A stretch of 64,000 bases of DNA from JAXMCI01 sp046349435 (GTDB lineage: Bacteria; Pseudomonadota; Alphaproteobacteria; Dongiales; Dongiaceae): positions 1-64,000 of the forward strand of contig JAXMCI010000011.1 of the NCBI GenBank assembly GCA_046349435.1. Reading direction: 5' to 3'. The stretch's first letter is position 1; the number at the start of each line of letters is the position of its first letter. The notes beneath the pieces were generated by a model. It ran no database searches, was not told the DNA's origin, and saw only the letters and a list, made by a program, of their open reading frames with translations. Below, in pieces: positions 27,490 through 36,171 of the stretch. The position numbers and the translations under genes were made by a program.

Positions 27490-28416
27490 TTGGACCAGGA
27501 GATCGCGACCAATCCGGTCGCCGGTGCCGACGCGCCTGCCCCGGGAGTCGCCGCGGACGTGCCGCGGGCGACCGTCCGGACCGGCGACGATGCGCCGGAG
27601 CTCGCGCGTGACGCCGCGATGGAGGCCGCCATGGAGGCCGGCGACGGCGGGGCCGCCACGGAGGAGAGCGAGGAGATCGAGCACGACGGGCAGACCTACC
27701 GCGTGCCGAAGGCGCTGAAGGGCGCCTTCCTGATGCAGGCCGACTACACCCGCAAGACGCAGGAGGTGGCCGAGCAGCGCCGCGCGCTGGAGTCCCGGCA
27801 GGCGGTGGTGGAGCAGGAGGCCCGCTGGAACCGCGAGCACGCTGCCGAGATCGGCAGCCTCGTGGCGATCGACGCCCGGCTGCAGCATTACGGCCGGGTC
27901 GACTGGCAGGGCTGGACGCAGCAGGACCCGGCGGCGGCGCAGGCCGCCTTCATCGAGTACCAGCAGCTGCGCGACGCCCGCGCCGCCACGGCGCAGAGCC
28001 TGGCGCAGCGGGACGAAGGCCGCCGTGCCGTGCAGGAGCAGCAGCTCGAGGCGCGGCTGACCGAAGGCCACGCCCGGCTGGCCCGCGAGATCCCCGGCTG
28101 GGGCGCGGAGCTGCAGGGCAAGCTGGTCGAGTTCGGGACCGCGAACGGGCTCACCCGCGACGAGCTCGAGAACGTCGCCGACCCGCGGCTCGTCCGCATC
28201 CTGCACAAGGCCTATCTCGGCGATCAGATCCTCAACCAGCAGCGCGCCGCCGCGCGCCAGGCCACCCAACCGCCGCCGGCCCAGCCGGTCACCGCGATCG
28301 GCGCCCGCCGGGCGCCGGTGCCGGTCTCCGCCTCGTCGCCGGCGAGCGACCGCCTCTCCGCCGACGAGTGGATGCGGCGGCGCAACGCGGAGGTGGCACG
28401 GACCGGGCGGCGCTAG
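27490..28416 (+). CDS. Phage scaffolding protein
   Basis: A 308-residue protein in the scaffold position between portal and coat; P22 gp8 has 303. The N-terminus is acidic. A conserved segment EIEHDGQTYRVPKALKGAFLMQADYTRKTQEVAEQRRALESRQAVVEQ (about 60-107) leads into long charged helices, as expected for a scaffold. The C-terminus (DEWMRRRNAEVARTGRR) is basic and helical, like the coat-binding end of gp8. The start is TTG at 27490, chosen because AGGAG lies 7 bp upstream and no ATG or GTG fits. Scaffold guides coat assembly and leaves the procapsid. Confidence 0.8.
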   Translation: MDQEIATNPVAGADAPAPGVAADVPRATVRTGDDAPELARDAAMEAAMEAGDGGAATEESEEIEHDGQTYRVPKALKGAFLMQADYTRKTQEVAEQRRALESRQAVVEQEARWNREHAAEIGSLVAIDARLQHYGRVDWQGWTQQDPAAAQAAFIEYQQLRDARAATAQSLAQRDEGRRAVQEQQLEARLTEGHARLAREIPGWGAELQGKLVEFGTANGLTRDELENVADPRLVRILHKAYLGDQILNQQRAAARQATQPPPAQPVTAIGARRAPVPVSASSPASDRLSADEWMRRRNAEVARTGRR

Positions 28417-28474
28417 GACAGAACCCCCATGCGGCGGCCGGGCCGGCTAGCGCCCGGCCGCCAGGAGATCCGCG

Positions 28475-29656
28475 ATGGCGAACACGATCCTCACCCCCAC
28501 CATGGTGACGCGGGAGGCGCTGCGCATCCTGCACCAGAAGCTGAACTTCGTCGGCTCGATCAACCGGCAGTACGACGACAGCTTCGCCAAGTCCGGCGCC
28601 AAGATCGGCGATACGCTGAAGATCCGGCTGCCCAACCAGTACACGGTGCGCAGCGGCGCGACGCTGTCGGCGCAGGACACCACCGAGACCTCGGTCAGCC
28701 TGCAGGTCGGCACCCAGAAGGGGGTCGACCTCAACTTCACCAGCGTCGACCTCACCCTGTCGCTGGACGACTTCTCCAAGCGCATCCTCAATCCGGCCAT
28801 GGCGGTGCTGGCGGCCAACATCGAGGCCGACGCCATGGTCATGTACAAGGACGTCTACCAGCAGGTGAACAACATCGGCGCGGCGGCGACCTTCAGCAAG
28901 CTGCTGCAGGGCCGCAAGCTGCTGCAGGACGCGCTGGCGCCGGGCAGCGACCGGACGGCGAACCTGAACACCCAGGACAATGTCGACCTGGTCGACGCGC
29001 TGAAGGGCCTGTTCCAGGACCAGAGCTCGCTCGCCCGCCAGTACAAGGAAGGGCTGATGGGCCACACGGCGGGGTTCGACTTCTTCGAGAACACGCTGTG
29101 GCCCCGCTTCACGTCGGGCACCGATGCCGGCAACTGCACGGTCAACGGCGCCGGCCAGACCGGCGCCTCGGTGACCATCGCCAACGGCTCGAGCAAGACC
29201 TTCAAGCAGGGCGACATCGTCACCTTCGCCGGCTGCAACCGGGTGCATCCGGAGACCAAGGCCGACACCGGCGTGCTGCAGAGCTTCGTCGTCACCGCCG
29301 ACGTGGCGGCGGGCGGCACCACGCTCGGCATCAGCCCGTCGATCGTGACCTCGGGCGCGACGCAGAACGTGGCCGCCTCGCCGAGCAACGGCGGCGTCGT
29401 CGCCAAGCAGGGCGGCGCCTCGGCGACCTACGGCATCTCGCTGCTCTACCAGCAGGACGCCTTCGCCTTCGCGACGGCCGACCTGGTGATGCCGCAGGGC
29501 GTCGATTTCTGCGCCCGGGAGGTGCAGGACGGCGTCAGCATGCGGATCGTGCGGATGTACGACATCAACAACGACAAGTTCCCGTGCCGGCTCGACGTGC
29601 TCTACGGGTACAAGACCATCCGCGCCCAGCTCGCCTGCCGCTTCGCGAACAACTGA
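28475..29656 (+). CDS. Major coat protein, P22 gp5-like
   Basis: A 393-residue coat protein (P22 gp5 has 430). The start MANTILTPTMVTREALRILHQKLNFVGSINRQYDDSFAKSGAKIGDTLKIRLPNQY matches P22-type coat families, and LNFTSVDLTLSLDDFSKRILNPAMAVLAANIEADAM continues the N-arm and spine helix region. An Ig-like inserted domain is probable around residues 215-310 (TVNGAGQTGASVTIANG...). AGGAG lies 8 bp before the ATG. Directly after the stop lies a repeat-rich hairpin that may limit read-through into minor genes. Confidence 0.9.
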   Translation: MANTILTPTMVTREALRILHQKLNFVGSINRQYDDSFAKSGAKIGDTLKIRLPNQYTVRSGATLSAQDTTETSVSLQVGTQKGVDLNFTSVDLTLSLDDFSKRILNPAMAVLAANIEADAMVMYKDVYQQVNNIGAAATFSKLLQGRKLLQDALAPGSDRTANLNTQDNVDLVDALKGLFQDQSSLARQYKEGLMGHTAGFDFFENTLWPRFTSGTDAGNCTVNGAGQTGASVTIANGSSKTFKQGDIVTFAGCNRVHPETKADTGVLQSFVVTADVAAGGTTLGISPSIVTSGATQNVAASPSNGGVVAKQGGASATYGISLLYQQDAFAFATADLVMPQGVDFCAREVQDGVSMRIVRMYDINNDKFPCRLDVLYGYKTIRAQLACRFANN

Positions 29657-29668
29657 AGGCCGGAGGAC

Positions 29669-29768
29669 GGGGATCCGGGGATCGGGGATCCCGGTCCCTG
29701 GTCCCTTCCTCCGATCCCTGATCCCCGATCCCTGACATCCGACATCCGACATCCGACATCCGACATCC
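29669..29768. repeat. Heptamer repeat block with inverted arms after the coat gene
   Basis: GGGGATC occurs at 29669, 29677 and 29684. From 29713 there are eight contiguous 7-bp units: GATCCCT, GATCCCC, GATCCCT, then GACATCC five times to 29768. The GGGGATC set and the GATCCCY set are complementary, so the mRNA can form a long GC hairpin, a plausible terminator or attenuator for the coat transcript. The last unit runs into the ribosome binding site GGAGG (29769-29773) of the next gene. Confidence 0.75.
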
Positions 29769-29777
29769 GGAGGCTTC

Positions 29778-30086
29778 ATGGGCGTCCTCACCCGCGAGCA
29801 TCGCATGGGCGTGATCGCCGTCTCGATCGACGTGGCGTCGGTCGCGGCCAACACCACCGCCGAGCAGAGCTTCGCGGTCGCCGGCCTCACCACCGACATG
29901 TTCGTCGCGGTGAGCAAGCCGTCGGCCAGCGCCGGGCTCGGCATCTGCAACGCGCGGGTCGGCGCCGCCGGCACCCTGGCGCTGACCTTCAACAACAACA
30001 CCGCCGCGCCGATCGACCCGGCGGCCGAGACCTACCTGGTCTTCTGGCTGAAGCCCGAGTCGCTCGACGCCGCGGTCCGGCTGTAG
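29778..30086 (+). CDS. Small virion-region protein, unknown
   Basis: A 102-residue, beta-rich protein (IAVSIDVASVAANTTAEQSFAVAGLTTDMFVAVSKP...LALTFNNNTAAPIDPAAETYLVFWLKPESL) directly after the coat gene, where decoration or head-accessory proteins are often encoded. Its pattern of alternating hydrophobic residues would suit a small beta-sandwich. No known family is recognised. GGAGG lies 4 bp before the ATG. Confidence 0.6.
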   Translation: MGVLTREHRMGVIAVSIDVASVAANTTAEQSFAVAGLTTDMFVAVSKPSASAGLGICNARVGAAGTLALTFNNNTAAPIDPAAETYLVFWLKPESLDAAVRL

Positions 30087-30091
30087 CCGCC

Positions 30092-30445
30092 ATGGTGCTG
30101 CTGCACGCCTGGCAGCGCGACGAGCGCGGCGGGCTCCGGCGCGGGACGTTCGACCATCGGGCGATCCCGGCCGGCTGGTACGACGCGCCGGACAAGGTGC
30201 CGGCGGTCGAGGTCCCCGCCTGGGCGGAGCAGACGTTCTCGGCACGGGTTCCCGACCCGACGGCGATCTCGCCCGAGCGGGCGGCGGCGCCGGTGCCGAC
30301 GCCTGCGCCCGATGAGGCGCTCGGCCCGGCGCCCGATCCGGCGCCCGATCCGGCGGCCATGCCGGTGCCGGCAGCCGAGGCGCCGGCGCGCGCCCCGAGG
30401 CGGGCGCCGGCGCGGCGCCGGGCGGGACGGGCACGCAAGAGGTAG
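30092..30445 (+). CDS. Small proline-rich phage protein with basic tail
   Basis: A 117-residue protein. The N-terminal half (MVLLHAWQRDERGGLRRGTFDHRAIPAGWYDAPDKVPAVEVPAWAE) looks folded; the second half is repeats of Pro-Asp-Pro-Ala and ends in an Arg-rich tail. It is packed 5 bp after its upstream neighbour and 3 bp before the next gene. Function unknown; the basic tail might touch DNA. Confidence 0.55.
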   Translation: MVLLHAWQRDERGGLRRGTFDHRAIPAGWYDAPDKVPAVEVPAWAEQTFSARVPDPTAISPERAAAPVPTPAPDEALGPAPDPAPDPAAMPVPAAEAPARAPRRAPARRRAGRARKR

Positions 30446-30448
30446 GCG

Positions 30449-31111
30449 ATGGCCAACGACTACGCGCAGCTCCAGGCGCGCATCGCCGACGAGGTGATGC
30501 GCAGCGACCTGGCGAGCCAGATCGCCTATGCGATCGGCGACGCGATCAGGCACTACGAGCGCCGGCGCTTCTACTTCAACCAGAAGGTCGGCGGCTTCGT
30601 CACGGTCGCGGGACAGGAGTACTACCGGGCGAGCGATCTCGCCGACATCCCGAACCTGGTCGCGATCGACGAGATGAAGATCCTGATCGACACGGCGACC
30701 TACGCGCTGACGCCGATGGATTTCGGGACGATGGACGGGCTGCAGACCGGCGCGGTCAAGGCCGACCCGATCTCCTACGCCTACTATGCGCAGCAGATCC
30801 GGCTCTACCCGATGCCGGGCGCCGCGCGCACCATCGCCATGGCCTATGTCTGCCGGCTGCCGGCGCTGTCGGCCGGCGGCGACTCCAACGCCTGGACGAC
30901 AGACGCCGAGACGCTGATCCGGCAGCGGGCCAAGCGGATGCTGAACCTCGACGTCATCAAGGACGACGCCGAGGCGGTGCGGGCCGGCCAGCTCGAGGCC
31001 GAGGCGCTGGCCGAGCTGCTGGCCGAGACGCGGCGCCGGATCAGCGACGGCGTGCTGCGCACCGATATCCCGCAGCGCCGGCAGCGCTTCAACATCGTGG
31101 CGGGGTGGTAG
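30449..31111 (+). CDS. Tail accessory / head completion protein (P22 gp4-like position)
   Basis: A 220-residue protein in the place of P22 gp4, the first adaptor added to the portal after packaging. MANDYAQLQARIADEVMRSDLASQIAYAIGDAIRHYERRRFYFNQ is a helical start typical of phage 'adaptor' proteins. A beta-rich middle (DPISYAYYAQQIRLYPMPGAARTIAMAYVCRLP) and a C-terminal helical bundle follow. It is longer than gp4 (166 residues) and lacks any clear muramidase motif, so the peptidoglycan activity described for gp4 is not claimed here. It is followed 3 bp later by the plug-like gene. Confidence 0.7.
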   Translation: MANDYAQLQARIADEVMRSDLASQIAYAIGDAIRHYERRRFYFNQKVGGFVTVAGQEYYRASDLADIPNLVAIDEMKILIDTATYALTPMDFGTMDGLQTGAVKADPISYAYYAQQIRLYPMPGAARTIAMAYVCRLPALSAGGDSNAWTTDAETLIRQRAKRMLNLDVIKDDAEAVRAGQLEAEALAELLAETRRRISDGVLRTDIPQRRQRFNIVAGW

Positions 31112-31114
31112 GCC

Positions 31115-32611
31115 ATGCCGATCGACGCGCCGATCACCGACTGGACTCCCGACCTGTCCGATTTCGGGGGCGGCGGCGGCGAGGCGCTCAACGTCATCCC
31201 CGGCAGCCGCAGCTACCGCCCGCTCAAGGCGTTCGCGGCCTACGGCACGACGCCGCTCTCGGCGCGATGCCAGGGCGCGGCCTATTTCCGCAAGACGAGC
31301 GGCGACGCGCTGCAGCTCGCCGGCGACGCGACGAGGCTCTATCTGCTGAGCGGCACGGCGTGGACCGACGCCAGCCGGCTGGCCGGCGGCGCCTACGCTG
31401 TCTCGGCCGACGACCAGGTGGACTTCGCGCAGTTCGGCGCGCTGGCGATCAGCTGCAACGGGACCGACGCGCCGCAGAAGCTGACGATCGACAGCGGGAC
31501 CAGCTTCGCCGCGCTCGGCGGCACGCCGCCCACCGGCCCGCGCTTCGTCGAGGTGATGGGCGACTTCGTGGTGTTCGGCCGGCTGGCGGCGAACCGGCTC
31601 AAGGTGCAGTGGTCGGCGATCAACAATGCCGAGGACTACGTCGCCTCGGCGACGACCCAGAGCGACAGCCAGACGATCCCCGACGGCGGCGACATCACCG
31701 GCCTCATCGGCTACGAGTATGGCGGCCTCGTCTTCCAGGAGCGCGCCATCCGGCGCATGGACTATGTCGGCTCGCCGATCGTCTTCAGCTTCAAGAAGAT
31801 CGCCACCGACATCGGCGCGACGATCGCCGGCAGCGTCGCCGGCTTCGGCGACCGGGCGTTCTTCGTCCACCGCTCCGGCTTCTTCATGGTGGCCGGCGCC
31901 TCGGCGATCGTGCCGATCGGCGCCGAGAAGGTCGACCAGACCTTCTGGGGCTCCGGCACCGACGCCATCGACCCGCTCTACCTGACGCGGGTGTCGGCGG
32001 CAGTCGACCCGGTCAACAAGGTCTACGGCATCCTCTATTGCGGGCTCGGCACCGGCCATGGCGGCACGCCCAACCGCATGCTGCTGTTCCACTGGGACAC
32101 CGGGCGCTGGAGCCACGCCCAGCCGGGCAGCCTCGAGCTGCTCTGGTCGGGGACGGCGCAGAGCGGCACGACGCTCGACGGGCTCGACGCCTACGGCACG
32201 CTCGACAGCCTGCCCTTCAGCCTCGACAGCGTGGTGTGGACGGGCGTGCCGCAGCCGCTGTTCGCCGCCTTCGACGGCAGCCACAACCTGGGATTCTTCA
32301 ACGGCTCGAGCATGGCCGCGACCGTCGAGACCAGCGAGCAGGAGCTGTTCCCGGGGCGCCGCGCGATCCTGACGCGGGTGCGGCCGATGGTCGACGGCGC
32401 GGCGACGCCGAGCGTGGCGATCGGCTGGCGCAACCGGCTGCAGGACGCGGTGAGCTATGGCAGCGCGGTGGCCTGCGACAGCTGGGGCTACGCGCCGCAG
32501 CGGATCAACGGGCGCTACCTGCGGGGGCGCATCACCATCCCGGCGGCGTCGAGCTGGGACCATGTTCTGGGGATCGACGACGTGCGGGCCGTTCCGGCCG
32601 GGAGCCGATGA
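31115..32611 (+). CDS. Tail hub / packaged-DNA stabilization protein (P22 gp10-like position)
   Basis: A 498-residue, beta-rich protein; P22 gp10 has 472 and follows gp4 as here. Repeated blades with W/F-containing strands (RFVEVMGDFVVFGRLAANRLKVQWSAINNAEDY, FVHRSGFFMVAGASAIVPIGAEKVDQTFWGSGTDAIDPLY) suggest a beta-propeller. NVIPGSRSYRPLKAF at the N-terminus is common in such phage tail proteins. Its role would be to seal the portal after packaging and connect the tail. The assignment rests on order, length and fold impression. The stop overlaps the next start (ATGA). Confidence 0.65.
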   Translation: MPIDAPITDWTPDLSDFGGGGGEALNVIPGSRSYRPLKAFAAYGTTPLSARCQGAAYFRKTSGDALQLAGDATRLYLLSGTAWTDASRLAGGAYAVSADDQVDFAQFGALAISCNGTDAPQKLTIDSGTSFAALGGTPPTGPRFVEVMGDFVVFGRLAANRLKVQWSAINNAEDYVASATTQSDSQTIPDGGDITGLIGYEYGGLVFQERAIRRMDYVGSPIVFSFKKIATDIGATIAGSVAGFGDRAFFVHRSGFFMVAGASAIVPIGAEKVDQTFWGSGTDAIDPLYLTRVSAAVDPVNKVYGILYCGLGTGHGGTPNRMLLFHWDTGRWSHAQPGSLELLWSGTAQSGTTLDGLDAYGTLDSLPFSLDSVVWTGVPQPLFAAFDGSHNLGFFNGSSMAATVETSEQELFPGRRAILTRVRPMVDGAATPSVAIGWRNRLQDAVSYGSAVACDSWGYAPQRINGRYLRGRITIPAASSWDHVLGIDDVRAVPAGSR

Positions 32612-32976
32612 TGCCGATCAGCGACCGCCACGACCGCCGCCACATCGCGCCGCTGCTGGCGCCGCACTTCCCCGACATGGCGGCGATGGGCAGCGACGAG
32701 ATCCACCACTTCCTGAACGCGCTGACGGGGCACGAGGTCGCGCCGGAGGCCGAGAACGCGGCGGCGTTCGACGCCTGGCGCCAGGCGCTCGCCGGCATGG
32801 GCTACGAGGGCGTCTGGTCGACCACGCCGCGGCAGGAAGCGGAGATCCGCGACCGCGTCGCCGAGCGGGTCGAGGCGGCGATGAAGTGGCGCGCCGCGCA
32901 GGAGGCGCGGACCGCCGGGGAACTGACGCGGCTGGCGAAGCTGGACAAGCCGCTGCTGCCGGTGGCGGCGCCGTAG
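32608..32976 (+). CDS. Small helical phage protein
   Basis: A 122-residue, highly charged helical protein (MMPISDRHDRRHIAPLLAPHFPDMAAMGSDEIHHFLNALTGHEVAPEAE...). It overlaps the preceding stop by 4 bp and so is translationally coupled. LLAPHFPDMAAMGSDEIHHFL may be a small recognition helix. No family is recognised. Confidence 0.6.
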   Translation: MMPISDRHDRRHIAPLLAPHFPDMAAMGSDEIHHFLNALTGHEVAPEAENAAAFDAWRQALAGMGYEGVWSTTPRQEAEIRDRVAERVEAAMKWRAAQEARTAGELTRLAKLDKPLLPVAAP

Positions 32977-32977
32977 C

Positions 32978-33306
32978 ATGGCGACCGGCTTCCTCGGCCT
33001 GCCGACCGCGCTCGAGCTGTCGCGCGACAGCCCGCGGCGCATCGCGACGGTGGTGAACGGCATCCTGGCGGGCAAGACCAACAACGTCGCTACCGTGACC
33101 TGCACGGCCGGCGCGACCACGACCGTGGTCAGCGACCCGCGCATCGGCCTGGGCAGCGCGATGCCGCTGGAGGCGACCACGGCCAACGCGGCGGCCGAGC
33201 TGGCAACGGACAGTCTGGCGGTCGAGCAGGCAAGCAGACCGCGACCCTGACGCACGCCAACGCGGTCAGCGTCGACCGCACCTTCCGGTTTCCGATCATC
33301 GGGTGA
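32978..33306 (+). pseudogene. Small phage protein gene with an apparent one-base deletion
   Basis: From the ATG at 32978 the frame gives a coherent protein up to about 33228 (MATGFLGLPTALELSRDSPRRIATVVNG...). It then runs into a premature stop at 33250. One frame over, GKQTATLTHANAVSVDRTFRFPIIG follows to a stop at 33306; this resembles the usual C-terminal end, L-T-H-A-N...D-R-T-F-R, of small phage proteins. Adding one G to the GG at 33229 joins the two parts into a 109-residue protein. So the gene is either recently damaged or mis-sequenced. The function of the family is unknown. Confidence 0.6.
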
Positions 33307-33344
33307 CGCATGGCCGGATTGCTCAGCAACGAGGGACAGCAGTA

Positions 33345-35000
33345 ATGGCCACCCTGACCTGGAACGACCTGCCCAAGCCCGGCTCGAGCGACCACAAGCG
33401 GACCGGCATCTACAACCAGTTCGTCCAGGCCGGCGACGTGCAGGGGTATCTCAACTACCTGCAGACCTCGCGCCCCGACATCCTGGCGCAGTGGCAGACG
33501 ACGCACCCCGGCACCGGCACGGGCGGGACGGACGGCACCGGGGGCACGGGCGGGACCGGCGGGACGGGCACCGGGGGCGGCGCCGTGCCGATCCCCGCGC
33601 CGACGCCGATCATGGCGCCCGCGCTCAACTACAGCGGCCGGTTCGGGACCTACAGCGACCCCGCCTATCAGGTCGGCACCAGCTACGCCGGCCCGGAGAC
33701 GGTGCCCGGCGTGCCGACGCCGACCGCGATGCCGCCTGCGGGCACGGGGAGCGTCGCCGGCGTGCCTCAGGCTCCGGCGGGTAGTCCGGGTAGTCCGGAT
33801 ACTCCGGGGGCCTCCGGTGGCGTTCCGCCCGCTGGCGGCGCTCCTGGCGCGCCCAACACGCGGTTCCCGACCGACCCGGCAGCCGGCGGCGGCCTGCTGT
33901 CCTCCGGCGGCAACAGCGGCTCCGGCCGCGGCGGGCTGCTGTCGAGCGGGCAGGGCGGCACCGTCGGAGCGGTCCGAGGTTCGGGGGCCAACCCCACAGC
34001 CCAAGGTGCGGTGAGCCCCTCAGCCGTTGGCGGCGGCGGCTCGTTCTGGGACAACGTCCACGGCGACGCCTACGGCACGGGCGGCATGGTCGACGCGGCC
34101 GAGCGCGGCCCCTATGCCTACAGCTCCATGAACCCGCTACTCAACTACGCCCTCACGGCGGCCGGCTACATCCCCGGCCCGGTCGGCACGGGCATCGGGC
34201 TGCTCGGCGGGCTGGCCAAGGCCGGCATGCGGCTGGACAACGCCGACAACACGGACGCAATCCGCGCATCGCTCGGCGGCCCTTACATGACCCCGCTGCA
34301 GGTGGCGGGGGCGGCGCTGGGCTGGAACGGCTACGGCGCGCTGGACGGCAGCCGCAAGATTTTCGACCGCGAGGACTTCCACGACGTGAACGGGCACCCG
34401 CTCGGCGTCTCGACGGGCGGCGACATCCACGACCCCGGCTGGATCGCGCGCACCTTCTTCGGCGCCGTCCCCTCGACGGACATGACGCCCGAGGAGGCGC
34501 GCCTGCGCCAGATCGCCGCCAAGACCTACGGCACGGCGGGCGGTGGCAGCGGCAACGTCGGTGACCGTGGGGGCTCGCTCAACAGCCCTGGCGGGGCGAG
34601 CGGCACCAACAGCTACGGAACCGGCGGTGCCTATGCCAACCGCTCCGGTGCGGTCGGCGGCGTCTCGACAGCGATGGGCGATCACATCCGAGCCGACCTC
34701 GGGCAAGGCTCCCCCAGCGGCGGGGGCAGCGATGGCGGGGGCCGGTTCGACAGCCATGGCAACGTGGCGGGCGCCGGCGGCAACGCCTCCGCATGGGGCG
34801 GGACGGGCGAGAAGCTGGCGCGCGGCGGCTACGTGCCCGGCAAGCCCGACACGATCGTCGACAACCGGCCGGTGATGGCCGACGAGGGCGAGTTCGTCGT
34901 CAGGCGGTCGGCGGCCAAGGCGGCCGGCAAGGGCCTGCTGCGCTCGCTCAACACCCCGGCCGGGGCGCGCAAGATGCGCGGGCTGCTGCGGCGCGCGTGA
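33345..35000 (+). CDS. Putative ejection / internal virion protein, Gly-rich
   Basis: A 551-residue protein. The N-terminus (MATLTWNDLPKPGSSDHKRTGIYNQFVQAGDVQGYLNYLQ) is helical. A long Gly/Thr/Pro/Ser low-complexity region follows (about 55-230), then a hydrophobic glycine-rich stretch (NYALTAAGYIPGPVGTGIGLLGGLAKAG) that could enter membranes. The C-terminal motif ARGGYVPGKPDTIVDNRPVMADEGEFVVRRSAAKAAGKGLLRSLN is found at the end of many phage tail or ejection proteins, with the pattern G-x-x-D-x-x-P-x-x-x-x-x-G-E-F-V-V. I start at 33345 rather than 33303 because the ATG overlaps TAA of the small upstream frame. Role inferred from position. Confidence 0.65.
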   Translation: MATLTWNDLPKPGSSDHKRTGIYNQFVQAGDVQGYLNYLQTSRPDILAQWQTTHPGTGTGGTDGTGGTGGTGGTGTGGGAVPIPAPTPIMAPALNYSGRFGTYSDPAYQVGTSYAGPETVPGVPTPTAMPPAGTGSVAGVPQAPAGSPGSPDTPGASGGVPPAGGAPGAPNTRFPTDPAAGGGLLSSGGNSGSGRGGLLSSGQGGTVGAVRGSGANPTAQGAVSPSAVGGGGSFWDNVHGDAYGTGGMVDAAERGPYAYSSMNPLLNYALTAAGYIPGPVGTGIGLLGGLAKAGMRLDNADNTDAIRASLGGPYMTPLQVAGAALGWNGYGALDGSRKIFDREDFHDVNGHPLGVSTGGDIHDPGWIARTFFGAVPSTDMTPEEARLRQIAAKTYGTAGGGSGNVGDRGGSLNSPGGASGTNSYGTGGAYANRSGAVGGVSTAMGDHIRADLGQGSPSGGGSDGGGRFDSHGNVAGAGGNASAWGGTGEKLARGGYVPGKPDTIVDNRPVMADEGEFVVRRSAAKAAGKGLLRSLNTPAGARKMRGLLRRA

Positions 35001-35001
35001 C

Positions 35002-36171
35002 ATGGCCGGCTTGCTGAGCGGCGGGCAGCGCCGCGGGCTGCTGGCGAGCGGCTATTCCGCCGCGGGCGACGCGCCGCCGACGATCCTCGACAGCGTGCCG
35101 CAGGCGGCGGCGCTGGCCGCGCCCGTGTGGGATCAGGCGATGCAGCAGCCGGTGGACTGGTACAACCGGCAGCAGGCGCAGGCCGACGCCGAATGGTATC
35201 AGCACCTCGTCGCGCAGAACCGCGGCCGACGCGAGCTGAACAAATGGCTGCAGGGCAAGCCCGCCAACCTGGCGGCCGGCGGGGCCGACGATCCATTGCT
35301 GGTGAATGCCGCGATGGGGTTCATGCCAGGAGCGCTCCTGGCCCAGGAGAGCGCGGCTGCCGCGGGTCTGGAGAGCGTGGCGTCGAGATCGGCCAGGTTG
35401 TACAATCCTCCCGCAAGGCCACCGCGTTCGTTCGCGGCGGATTACCCAGCGGGAGCGCAGGCCGATGCCGCAGGAAACCTCGCCCACACCATCGACGGAG
35501 ACCCCATCGTCGCAAGATGGGTCGTCGGGCGACAGGTGGCGGGACAACCCGATGTACCCTTCCCGCAAGCGGAACTTGACGCCCTCACAGAGGCAGGCAC
35601 TGGCAGACGGGCTGCGCTGGTGCCGTCGCGAGAGACGGGCGGGGACGCTGGTCGTACTCTAGCAAATCGTATCTCTGGCCGGCCCGAACAGGTTCTCCTC
35701 CGAAGGGATCTGACTCCCGAGCAACTGTCGCGAACTCATGCCCACGAGAACGGCCACGTTGTGGGCAAGCTGGCCGGCAATGTCGACAAGGCTGGCGCGG
35801 TCAGACAGTTCCGCGAGGTCTACAACGACATCAACAACCCGAACGTCGCGCTGCGCCGGAGTCAGCAGCCCGGCTTCGACCCTCGCGCCGAGGGCGTCGG
35901 CGGAGCGTATCGGAACTACGGGCCGGAGCAGCAGGGCTATCTCCCTCATGAAGTGCCGGCGGAACTGGATGCGGAGGCGATCCGCGCCTACCTGACCGAC
36001 CCGAATTACCTGAAGACGGTCGCGCCGAAGGTGGCGGCGGCGCTGCGCAAGACGTTGAACACCGATCCCGTCGTATCGCGCATCATCCAGCTCAACTCGC
36101 TCGGCTGGCTGCCGTTCGCGGCCGGCACCGCAGCGAGCGGCGGCCTGCTCGGCAGCGACCGGCAGCAGTAA
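35002..36171 (+). CDS. Putative virion protein with zinc-metallopeptidase motif
   Basis: A 389-residue protein starting MAGLLSGGQRRGLLASG. The middle has HAHENGH (246-252), an HExxH zinc motif, followed by a helix-rich part where AELDAEAIRAYLTDPNYLKTVAPKVAAALRK (about 320-350) could provide the third, acidic ligand. The last 30 residues include a short hydrophobic segment (LGWLPFAAGTAASGGLLG). It lies among ejection-type genes, so a role in cutting host envelope proteins or in virion maturation is possible. Base composition at 35300-35750 is less GC-rich than its neighbours, hinting at a domain acquired separately. The next gene overlaps its stop (TAATG). Confidence 0.6.
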   Translation: MAGLLSGGQRRGLLASGYSAAGDAPPTILDSVPQAAALAAPVWDQAMQQPVDWYNRQQAQADAEWYQHLVAQNRGRRELNKWLQGKPANLAAGGADDPLLVNAAMGFMPGALLAQESAAAAGLESVASRSARLYNPPARPPRSFAADYPAGAQADAAGNLAHTIDGDPIVARWVVGRQVAGQPDVPFPQAELDALTEAGTGRRAALVPSRETGGDAGRTLANRISGRPEQVLLRRDLTPEQLSRTHAHENGHVVGKLAGNVDKAGAVRQFREVYNDINNPNVALRRSQQPGFDPRAEGVGGAYRNYGPEQQGYLPHEVPAELDAEAIRAYLTDPNYLKTVAPKVAAALRKTLNTDPVVSRIIQLNSLGWLPFAAGTAASGGLLGSDRQQ

